A stretch of 64,000 nucleotides of DNA. Source: Spirometra erinaceieuropaei (Eukaryota; Platyhelminthes; Cestoda; Diphyllobothriidea; Diphyllobothriidae). Within the stretch, counting starts at the first letter, position 1; every line of letters begins with the position of its first letter. Shown piece after piece: positions 55,660 through 64,000 of the stretch. The notes under the pieces were generated by a model that did no database searches, was not told where the DNA came from, and saw nothing but the letters and a program-made list of their open reading frames with translations. The stretch is taken from assembly GCA_902702965.1 (NCBI GenBank), contig CACRXP010000388.1, forward strand, positions 472,321 through 536,320, in the 5' to 3' direction. Position numbers and translations under genes: made by a program.

Positions 55660-56950
55660 TTGTGGACTTAGTCGTCGCTGCTTATGCATAGTGCTTTCGG
55701 TCCAGTGGACGCGTCAGATAGACTGTTTGCTACGTCGGCCACGTGAATTCCAGTTAGCGCTTCCCCTTTTTTGTGGACGTCGGCTGCCGTTCTTGGATGA
55801 TTTTTGTCGCCTGTGCTATTGGCATTGTCCGAACTGAGTCGAGCCTGATAGGCGAGGCGTTGGTCTATAATCCAGTGAAGTGTGCCAATCAAAGACCAAT
55901 TTCCGACCGTCAGTCTGGCCACCTTATAATTGGTCCTGCTGATCACCCTCGCTTTCTCAAGGACGAAACTGTGGTTCTGCTGCTGTACGTGGTCATAGAC
56001 CGCAGACCACCGGTGTTCATGCAGTCTTGTGGCAAGGCGTTTGCCCGTTTTACCGACATACCTCATATCACAGTTTTGACATGGCATGCCGTGTACCACC
56101 GCTGTTCTGCAACTGCTAGCGGGTTTTTTCGGCCCGCGATTTGCCGTCTTATTGTTAACTCTGACCTATAAGCCACACCAATTCAAGGTGTTTTCTGGAT
56201 TCTTAACACCGCCCCTGAAATATCCCTCACATTGGGAACTGCAAGCCAGAACTCCAGCGTTCCTCGCTTGGCCACTCACGGGGGGTTTCCCAAGACACTT
56301 GTGTATGATGGACTCCGTATAACCATTGTCCCCAAATAGGACATTTAGGTACTTCACCTCCTCCTTACTCTCATTGTCGTCGCTACAATGTTTGAACTGG
56401 CTGAAATAGAGTTCTAGCACAACTACGTTTGACAAACAGGGTGGTCGCTTCTGTAGTGGGAAATGCGCTGAATGTTAGTCGCCGCAAGGTAGACCGTTGT
56501 CTTTATCTTCCCGTCTGCCATTTTGTAACTTTATGCCAAGGAAGGACAACTGATTTTTGGCATCTTTGTTCATGGTAAACTAGATGTTGGGGAAGATTGA
56601 ATTTAACAATATCTTGAAAGCCTGCACATCGCTCCCCTTGATTATGACGAATGTGTCGTTGACGTGTCTTGCTCAGAACTTCGGAGAGTACGAGCTGCAT
56701 GTCAGCTGATCGAGTCTCTCCAAAACCGCATCGGCAATTAGTCCAGACGGAGGTGAGCCATCAGCGTCCCCTTCCTTTTGGTCGTAGATTTAGTTGTCGA
56801 GTACGAAGAAGCATTAAGACGGTTATTGGAGCTCGATGCTGAGCCTAGGTCCGAGCTGTTGGTCAGTCTTATCATATTTTTCCCAGAGAAAGCCCTCAAT
56901 GGTGTCGATAGGCAGTGCAGGTGGGATGGGGCTGAACATCAAACGTACTG
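55660..56950 (-). pseudogene. Penelope-like element (RT plus GIY-YIG), 5'-truncated
   Basis: Reading the minus strand, RT fragments begin near 56950 (IDTIEGFLWEKYD), followed by the Penelope motif GSPPSGLIADAVLERL at about 56760-56710 and the catalytic region ARHVNDTFVIIKGSDVQAFK near 56680-56620. The usual YVDD is altered to HVND, so one catalytic Asp is lost. After several frame changes and stops it reaches a C-terminal GIY-YIG domain at 56099-55668. This RT-then-GIY-YIG order defines Penelope-like retroelements, known in flatworm genomes. Confidence 0.85.
55668..56099 (-). pseudogene. GIY-YIG endonuclease domain of the Penelope-like element
   Basis: An uninterrupted 143-codon frame encodes the nuclease that nicks the target during Penelope retrotransposition. 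It starts with MVHGMPCQNCDMRYVG, the CxxC...YVG form of the first GIY-YIG motif, and continues KTGKRLATRLHEHR with the conserved Arg helix. HVQQQNHSFVLEKARVIS and a downstream N-containing helix (LHWIIDQRLAYQ) follow. The domain itself is unbroken, but the RT part upstream is broken, so the element is dead. Confidence 0.85.
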
Positions 56951-57045
56951 TCTACGAGGGTTCTGGTTTGAGCCCCAAGGCACAACGGAACGAGCACGTC
57001 CCGTAAACTGATTGGCCAACGCTCCCTCTACCATAATCAACATTC
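56951..57045 (+). repeat. SINE-like tail fragment
   Basis: GGCACAACGGAACGAGCACGT, then CCGTAAACTGATTGGCCAACG and CTCCCTCTACCAT, repeats the end of the unit at 57300-57370 (GACACAAAGGAACGAGTGAG, CCGTAAGAACGATCGGTGAG, CCCCTACCAT). It is preceded by a B-box-like GGTTTGAGCCC. Confidence 0.55.
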
Positions 57046-57064
57046 CCGACCACAGCCGACAAGC

Positions 57065-57370
57065 CAACAGGCCCATGGCTCAATGCTATAGTATCTTAGT
57101 CAATGATCATAGACCCCAGGTTCGAATCTCAGGTGATCCGCACCTAGGATTGGGTATGACTGGCTGGTGACGGTTAATAGGCCAGAAATGGCCGTTCCGG
57201 TCTCCCTTGTATTTGTCAACAATGCTATTCTCCCTTGTCTTTGTCGGTAATAATATACTGTCTATATCATGCGCCGCTGTGCGGCTGCTGGTTGGGCTCG
57301 AGAGAAAGTCCGTAAGACACAAAGGAACGAGTGAGTTCCGTAAGAACGATCGGTGAGCGTCCCCTACCAT
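57065..57370 (+). repeat. tRNA-derived SINE-like unit
   Basis: An A-box-like TGGCTCAATGC at 57076 and a B-box-like GGTTCGAATCT at 57119-57129 are 43 bases apart, the spacing of a tRNA-type Pol III promoter. A GGATTGGGTATG block and a body ending in CCCCTACCATG follow. The tail is duplicated at 56951-57045, and a related head is at 32100-32300 (-). The flanks of a true tRNA acceptor stem do not pair, so it is not a tRNA gene. Confidence 0.6.
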
Positions 57371-57380
57371 GTATATATAC

Positions 57381-57573
57381 GTATATATATGTACATATGG
57401 TAAAGGTATTATACCGTACTCCCGACCTAGATACTTGCTAAAAGCCCAGACACGTGTTTCGCCGATATTCTGCCGCTGCGTGACACAGCTGCGAGGGGTT
57501 CGGCTCTTCAGTGGGACCCCCAGCGTTCTGTAGCGGTTTCCGGTATATGAACTCCATATGTACATATATATAT
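57381..57573. repeat. AT-rich inverted repeat flanking about 150 bp
   Basis: TATATATATGTACATATGG at 57382-57400 and its perfect complement at 57554-57572 form 19-bp arms around a 153-bp non-repetitive interval. The interval holds coding-like but unassigned sequence on the minus strand. Confidence 0.7.
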
Positions 57574-57582
57574 GTAGTTATC

Positions 57583-59017
57583 AACTTGCCTGCCTATCTA
57601 TGTGTAAATAGTCATATTTGTCGTACTATGTTTTTCAGGGTTTATCGCTCTCATCTAATTGGATAGCGGCCTGATTCTCATCGATGGTGTACTCTCTACA
57701 AGAAGCTGCACACAGCCTCGTGCTTCAAGTGAGTCATTGTAAACAGAGGTCATCTTTATGCCTGATGTGGCCTAGGAGTCTACCTTTGCCGAGCTCACTC
57801 TATATTCTAATCGCATTTTCTTCTCGGGTCCTTCAGCAGTCAATTTCTCATGGTCGTTGAGTTTGGAAGTACATTTTTCTGAAAGTCAATGCAAATAGAA
57901 AGCCTGTGCTGGCGTTGCGCCGATAAAGTAATTGCATTTCTTGAGAGGCAACGACTGAAAATTCTCAAATTAAATGTTTTTCCGCCGTAAAAAACACTAC
58001 TGCTTCAGTTGTCGTCCACCGATCAGTTGCGTGTGAGACTCACGCACTGCCTACAAATCGCTAGGCGGCATTGGACATTCAGCTCAACAGTTACCAATAA
58101 AGAGGACAGTTTCGTGTTTTTGTTCATGTAGCTGGATAGTGCAGCTGAGCTATGGACCACTTTTATGCTCAATCGAACGTCTCCAAGTCTCAAAACCACG
58201 GTTTTTTAGATATCCAGCGGGTTTTCTCAGACCGAATAATACCAAAGGGAGACTCATCGTGGGGGGGAATACGGCCTAAGTACACGGGTGTATCTTGGCC
58301 TTTGACTGGAAATCCTTCCGACAACCGACGTCGACTACCCAAAACCCAATGCGTCTGTGAAGTATATTTCTCCGCTGACTTCTAACGCTCATACTTCTTG
58401 GAGGGGACGAAAAATACCTCATATCCTCTTCTTCTATGGGAACTTACGATTTCTAGGGATGTAGTGCCTAAAGGAGTTGAATATGTCGGGTTTAAAAATC
58501 CCTATTTACCAGTGCCTCGATCACTGGGACGATTGGGATGTTGCGCTGAACCCACGACACGTTTGGTGGCTTGCAAAAACCCTGAAGGCAACATTCATTC
58601 GGGTGTCAGTGCCTCTTCTTTGTCTCTTCGTTACTCGCAAACCGTAGGGATTGTAAGCGCCGGCCCTTCCCTCAACGAAAGCAGAAATAAGTGAATTTTT
58701 GATGTTTAGACATTATATACTTTCGATTACTGAGTTTAAGTAGGACGCGATTTCCTAGAACATGTGCATGGGGACAATTTTGGGCATTCTTCCGAGGAAA
58801 CACGGCTGAATTCATGAAATCAACGAAAGTCAGTGAAAAGACCCGTTATCTTTGTGAAGCCTGTTTCGTTTGTTCTCGACATGCCGTCACCTACGTATTA
58901 GCTTCGGACTTTGATCCAGACTTAGCGATATTACAGCCTTTTTGACTGTCGCTTTCTATTTGAATGCATACCTACTATGAGTTCAGCCGATAAGTCGGAT
59001 TCTCTTATCATCTTCAG
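57583..59017. other. Upstream of the EIPR1 exons; exon 1 not located
   Basis: The first EIPR1 exon should encode a short leader ending in YGLE and should sit on the + strand before 59018, possibly here. I searched for it and found no convincing match with a donor site. No other gene is supported. Confidence 0.35.
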
Positions 59018-59755
59018 CCACAAGCTCGGTTTCTCATTGGTTTGTACGGAACAGCCGATGCTGCGGATCCCGAGAAGCGAGATGCCTCTGTGAATCTGGA
59101 TGATTATGTGGTCACTGAAGATGACAACGACGGGGACGATAATGTCGAGAGTTTCAAGGGCGCTGCTTTCGACGAGATAGAGAAGGCCCGGTTCCTTGTG
59201 GGATGCCAGTCAGTTCGACCTAACGGCAGTCGGGTCGGTTTGTCCTCCTTTGATATCAACTTACTCTATTTTCGTTATTAGGAATAATTAGTTGATATGT
59301 CGCTCGTTTGCGCTCGCCCTTCCTTGCTGTTTGTTAAGTCGTCTCCCATTTACCTCTACCCTCGACACAGGTTCATCTGGTCACACTGGAAGAGCATAAT
59401 TCATCCCAGAGTGCTTTTTTGTCTAGCCAGTCGTTCATTCACGCAGACGGCGAAGTGCTCGCTCTCGCTGCCTTCCCCGCGGCGCCTCACATTTTTGCCT
59501 CAATCTACTCCTCCAGTAAGCGACACTTTACCTCTTACTTGTGCAATTTCAGTAGCTGTTGTATTTTGATTTAAATTGTTGTTTTGCACTTCACACAGTC
59601 TCTCCGTCCAAGACCGAATGCATCACAGGAGCCCGTATTTGGCGTGTGCCTTCGGCGTCTGCGGAAAAACCAAGTGCCGGTCTGGGTCACACGGAAGCAG
59701 GCCAGTTGGAGCGTGTGTGCGATCTGCCCCTCAGCGATTATTCAGTAGTGAGGAG
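59018..59755 (+). CDS. EIPR1: EIPR1/TSSC1 (EARP/GARP-interacting WD40 protein), three internal exons
   Basis: Exons at 59018-59233, 59371-59515 and 59599-59755 are joined by GT-AG introns of 137 and 83 nt with matching phases (0, then 1). The first reads PQARFLIG, then an acidic insert (TEDDNDGDDN), then EKARFLVGCQS, matching the QAR...IRFLVGTQS region of animal EIPR1. The second holds HADGEVLALAAFPAAP, the counterpart of HQAGEIWHISASPADR at the first WD blade. The third has CITGARIWRVPSA, the counterpart of LTCAAVWRMPKE, and ends LERVCDLPL. EIPR1 is a beta-propeller protein that binds the EARP and GARP tethers and helps sort dense-core vesicle cargo. Exon 1 and all exons after 59755 were not found, so the gene probably has long introns or continues past the window. 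The 3' donor is GTAGGC. Confidence 0.85.
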
Positions 59756-61619
59756 GTAGGCAGAGATCATTTGATGCAATACCGGTTTATACTTTCGCTT
59801 CAAGACTTTTATGAATTTGGATGTCGGAATCTAACCGGATTTACTTCCTGCTTGCCAACATCCTCAGCGGTTTACACATGTACGCTGGACATTTGGCACT
59901 TGTACGTTAACAGTCTGCGGACACAGCGGCTTCTGAGTGCCAGGCGTAGGTTGTAGTCATGCCATTAGGCGTTGTAAAGGCCTCTTGGAATCTGGGCCTT
60001 CTTGCTGCCTATCAGAGCTCTCGGGCAGTAGTCGATAGTTCACGTTCTTCTACTACTACTTGTGCTTACATCGACCAGAGCTAGTGCTGGTGCGTACCAG
60101 CCCCTGGGATGCACTGCATCATAGACCATGGCATTGCCAAACGTCGCCCGCACACCAGCTGAAGGGAACAGAAAAGAGTAGTTTTAAGAAACGATCCCGA
60201 ACTTCTATGCAGCTACTGAGTGAAACGGCCGCTACTGCCTTGTCTCTCGACCTGGGCAAGCCATGTCCCGCGAAGATTGGTCTCTGGGAATTCATGCGAC
60301 ATCGTCTGTTCCGTAGAATATTAAAATGCGAGGGTACAAGGTCTTAGTTTACCACCAAAAATTTTGTCAGTTCCGCCTGCCAGATGACACTATCCACACT
60401 GAAAGACTTGGTACGAAACCGGCACACTCAAACGAGCTCATCCCTTTTCTTTAACGACTACATTATAAGTCGGGTCACCACGTCCTAACTTCAAAAGATG
60501 GTTCAGTTATCTTTTTTTGGTGGGGAGTGGGGGGGGGAGGGCTACGGATGGCTGGAAGCCATAGTGTTCAACATGGATTTCGAGCTCATCCCTCATTTTC
60601 AACCGGTCTGCAAGGAAAATCTCTCCCAGTCCGCTCAGAGTACCCAAATCAATAAACAGATTAATCAGTTTTTATAAGCTAGACCGTGGTGCCGGTGACC
60701 AAGCACTGACTGGTTGTTCGTCACTATATATCTCACTCTCTTCCATCACGCGGTTTGACTAACGTCAATGCTGTCTGTGCCAGTTTGCCTTATAACTGAA
60801 AAAAAGGTAGAACAATATTGCCGAAACATAGGCTGCAAGAGCCTCAAATGAGTGTCTATTGGCATCTGGAGCTGGCTACTGACGTACCCGCGCTCGAAGA
60901 TAGGTCAGCTGACAGGCCAGACGCGAAGTCCGCAGAGCCCGGGAGACTCAGTTTCTACAACATCCACTCATGTCTATATTTGGCCGGGCTCGGACGAGGC
61001 GACGTCAGGATGATTTTGCCCTAGTCTTCGGACTATTTCAAGCTGCGACTTCCTAGTCGTTCGTTGGAGATGCGATGAACGAAAGATAGAGCGATTCCTG
61101 TTAGGGTGCCGTTTTATTGGTCCCCCCTCTCCTCCTCTTTCCCTCCTCCTCCTCATCCAAACCAAGAGGCCACGCCCGCCCTCCCCTCCAAGGGAACTGA
61201 CTTTGACAAGTTTTTGTCTGAAACTCTGAGTTTCCTTGTCAGGTTTCGGCTAGCTTTGATGTTGCTGTGGCCGTAACGACGACTATGCTGAGGAGGGGAA
61301 AGATGCCTATTACGATGGTGAAAATGTCTCATTTTACTATCCTTTCTCTTATTAGACTGACTGCTAGCCCGTCCGAAACAAGCGCAGACTTGGCTTGCAT
61401 TCTTGGGCCCCCGATACCTGGACGCCTGAGGTATGTCCTCAACTCTAACGTCTGGCTACTTTCACCTGTCTGTGTTCTTGCCGTGAACTCCATTCAGCGT
61501 ACGTTCATTTTGGAGACGCCCTTTTTGACTTTCCGTACACTTCTGGGAAGTTGGAATGCCCCACTCTACCAGGTTTGGGATTCGAAGTAGTCCTTAGTTT
61601 GTCTTCCTGCCCTCTCCTT
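59756..61619. other. Probable EIPR1 intron, no exon recognised
   Basis: I searched all three + frames for later WD40 blades (for example a WD dipeptide preceded by hydrophobic residues) and found none convincing. Purine-rich GGGGGAGGG near 60525 and a pyrimidine-rich tract near 61120-61190 are the only simple features. Confidence 0.4.
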
Positions 61620-61850
61620 CTTTCAGTTTCAGTTTATTAAGGGAAATATAGGCGAACGCCTTTGAACTCCCTATTGGTTACAAGTCGTCGGAGAAAAGCA
61701 TTGATAAGTGGGAAGGTTAAAAAAAGGATTTTGTACATAATCGCGGACAGCTGATAGCTATCCGAAAAAGAGTTATAATTAACCGTTACTTACTAATTAC
61801 GAGTAGTATAAACACGTATGAGTTACTGCCAGGTTGTGTGAGTGGATGTG
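61620..61850 (-). mobile_element. Non-LTR retroelement 3'-end fragment
   Basis: Blocks CAGTTTATTAAGGGAAA, CCTTTGAACTCCCTATTGG and GTTACTTACTAATTACGAGTAGTATAAACAC match in order 63438-63490 and 63734-63765. On the minus strand it ends AATAAACTGAAACTGAAAG, a short tandem tail typical of CR1-like elements. Confidence 0.6.
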
Positions 61851-62210
61851 AGGCTGTACTGCTAACACTGCTCGATGATGTCGGGAATCTGTAATGTCAG
61901 TCGAGGGTAGCGTTCGTCGTTCCGACCTTATGCAGTCTGTCCCACTACCACAGGATCACCTGATTTTTTCGAGTAAACATTCAAAATCAAGGTTTTACTG
62001 CAAAATTGTTTAATGTAATGCCATGCAATGAGGATTCTTGGGGGGACTGACTCGAGGGCTGGGGATCAGGCGCAATGGTCGCATCTTACTGTGGCCTCCA
62101 TGAGATCCGAGCCCTCTTTCTGTGAAAAACTAACACATTTTGCGGACACCGGGTCGTGTCTGTCTGCCCTGTCAGCCACTGCGCCCAATGCACCTTCGAT
62201 CGTTCTAACT
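61851..62210. other. Unrecognised sequence up to the palindromic element
   Basis: An open frame at 62028-62222 (+) runs into the element terminus and shows no recognised motif. Confidence 0.35.
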
Positions 62211-63204
62211 TACAGTGAGTAACCGATCACATGAAATGTTGGCCGAAACTGAGAAATGTGTTTTCGATTAGGAAGGATTAGTTAGGTGGGGTTATGACAT
62301 TGATTATCATGCGGCATAATCCTATAGTGTTTCCGACTCGCCAGGATGTCGGCTTTTGAATGTACTTTTTTTACACTCCTGTGTACAAACTACATTTGTC
62401 AAGAAATGACTGCTTATGTAGCATGTATTTTTTCACATTGATTTTCGATGGTCTTATAAACTCAAACATATTTTATAGAAATCGTGCACAAAATATGCTT
62501 TCTTTTACTCGTTTGGTAGAGAATCACGTTATCTTTATATTTTATACCCGAAGATGGGGTATATTTGGGTTTTAAAAATGTTTTCTAATTCCCGAATAAT
62601 TTTGAGCCTAATCAGCCGTTGCATTAGCGTATTGCGATTTCAGTCTCCAAGGTGCATCCTTTAAGCGTTAGGAAAATCATATATTCCTCTATGCGTTTAA
62701 AAAGATATCATATAGAGTTCATAAGATTTTGCAATGGATGCGGTCAGTGCTGTAGACTTCATGAGCAGCATTGGCAGACGGACAGATACGATGCCGTATG
62801 AATGAACATTGTACGGTCTTAAAAAATCTCATAACTAGAAACTCCTTTAAAACCTAAATATACCCCATCGTTGAGTATAAAATGTAGAGATAACGGGATT
62901 CTCCGTCAAACGAGTAAAAGAAAGTATATTTTTGCACATGTTTTCTATAAAATATATTTGCGTTTATAAGACCCTCGAAAATCAATGTGAGAACATACAT
63001 GTCACATAAGTAGTCATTTCCTGCCATGTGCGGTTTTTACAGGAGGTCAAAAAGAAGTATATTTAAAAGCCGACATCCAGGCGAGTCCGAAACATTATAG
63101 GATTGTGCAGCATGATAATCAGTATTACAATCCCTCCTAAGTAATCCTTCCTAATCGAAAACACGTTTCAGAATTTTCAACCGTGAGATCGGTCATTCAT
63201 TGTA
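62211..63204. mobile_element. Palindromic TA-flanked element, full-length copy
   Basis: A 994-bp copy, left end TACAGTGAGTAACCGATCAC and right end GATCGGTCATTCATTGTA. The inverted arms include CATGAAATGTTGGCC..., AGAAATGACTGC / AGTAGTCATTTCCTG, and AGATGGGGTATATTTGGG / CTAAATATACCCCATCG. It is the most diverged of the full copies from the family's terminal consensus, but both arms keep mutual complementarity, with compensating differences from other copies. Confidence 0.8.
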
Positions 63205-63424
63205 ATCTTGCCATCAGGACCTCGTGGGTAATGGAGGAAAGAGTGCGGTAGATGCTATGCAAGTCTGAATCACTCTTAACTAATTCGCGTGATGCGCCCA
63301 CTATGTGCGGCACGCGGTGGACTTCGTCGCTCGTTGTGGTTAGACTATCATCTATGATTATTGTTAGAGAATAGCTGTCCCAAATTATATGGCCATTCGC
63401 CATATGGCCTTTTAAAGGGTACGT

Positions 63425-64000
63425 CAATTCAGTCCAGTTTATTTGGGAAAACGTGGGTGTGCACCTTTGGACTCCCTATTTGTTACACGCAGCGGAAGTG
63501 TGTCAAAAATTCGGAAAAGGGGTAACATCAGTCACTGTGTAGATAGGCTAAGTGTTTCGTGCGCTGCAGAATTGGAGGACACACGTACACACGTAAGTGC
63601 GTAATACAGTAATTGCTTGCTTCACACCTATGCCACAGGGAAAGAAATATGATCTGTGGTCTGCGAGCGTCACTGTGAATGTCAGTAGTGATGTGCGCCG
63701 GTATTTATGCGTTAGTAAATTCCATAAACAAGCGTTACTTAACGTTTCCTAGTAGTATCAAAACAGTAATGTACTGTTAGTGCAGAACACCAAGGCGACA
63801 GCTGTCAGATGGCCGTGTTGTGTACTGCAATACTGATCCGGCTTCCCTTTAAAACTTCCATGGATGCAAACTTAACAACATCCTTAGGTCAAGCATTCCA
63901 AGCTTTGACCACTCTGTTGGAGGAGAACTTCTGTGTGTCCAGCTCGGTACCAGCCACACGTAGTTTGGATGGGTGACCTCGCAGGTTAGTCGTAGTTGCT
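63425..64000 (-). mobile_element. CR1-like non-LTR retrotransposon 3' end, continuing past the window
   Basis: On the minus strand 64000-63855 encodes the C-terminal tail of a CR1/Jockey-type reverse transcriptase: NLRGHPSKLRVAGTELD, then QKFSSNRVVKAWNA, a TGA stop where the family has Leu, and a degraded PKDVV..FASMEVLKG. A 3' UTR of about 400 bp follows, sharing blocks with 61620-61850, and ends near AATAAACTGGACTGAATTG. The internal stop makes this copy defective. The upstream RT domain lies beyond the window edge. Confidence 0.8.

Noticed and set aside
57076..57160. A functional tRNA gene
   Set aside because: A- and B-box-like motifs exist, but the acceptor and anticodon stems do not form; a SINE head fits better.
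58977..59095. ATG at 58977 as the EIPR1 start
   Set aside because: Its frame differs from the EIPR1 frame and ends at a stop before the conserved motif. The homology starts at an acceptor at 59018 instead.
61267..61590. 107-codon frame as a later EIPR1 exon
   Set aside because: It has no WD40 motif and no similarity to the expected blades in any frame.

Overview
This window is animal nuclear DNA, most likely from a parasitic flatworm and probably a tapeworm. The evidence is a multi-exon TMBIM4 (Lifeguard-4) gene with three introns of only 32-39 nt, CCCTAA-type telomere-like DNA, and a repeat load of Penelope-like, RTE-like, CR1-like and Helitron elements. Gene density is low. No bacterial, phage, CRISPR or operon structure is present. 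The taxon is inferred from gene architecture and repeat content, not from a diagnostic marker.

Host genes. (1) 763-1538 (-): consecutive exons of an unrecognised, probably alpha-helical-repeat protein, one splice using a putative 24-nt intron. (2) 31303-35617 (-): a complete six-exon TMBIM4 whose spliced reading frame is 711 nt (236 aa). (3) 36195-36420 (-): a candidate terminal exon of an unknown gene 578 bp upstream of TMBIM4 on the same strand. (4) 59018-59755 (+): three internal exons matching the N-terminal part of EIPR1/TSSC1, a WD40 protein that acts with the EARP/GARP tethering complexes. (5) 26750-27226 (-): a weaker single-pass membrane protein candidate.

Mobile DNA. Three degenerate Helitrons lie at 5970-9350, 10999-14308 and 14309-16771; the last two are fused head to tail, and the third keeps a textbook Helitron 3' end (CTAG followed by T). 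An RTE-like reverse transcriptase with intact catalytic motifs is at 19762-21321, with a decayed relative at 54015-55340. A Penelope-like element with a GIY-YIG domain is at 55660-56950 (-). CR1-like 3' ends are at 61620-61850 and 63425-64000 (-). A family of long palindromic elements of about 991-995 bp bounded by TA occurs as three full copies (1978, 22122, 62211) and three partial ones (46402-49235). Two copies of a telomere-like repeat element lie at 23133-23727 and 25345-25546. tRNA-derived SINE-like pieces and another dispersed repeat make up much of the rest.

Simple DNA. A roughly 7-kb (AGT)n-derived array at 37597-44490 has higher-order duplications and almost no C on the + strand; a short (GTA)n array is at 3485-3660. 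Long poly-Val, poly-Ser, poly-Thr and poly-Leu frames there are artefacts of the triplet repeat.

No gene-to-gene pathway is evident. The most informative signals are the ultra-short introns, the palindromic TA-element family, the telomere-like element, the fused Helitrons and the organised triplet array.
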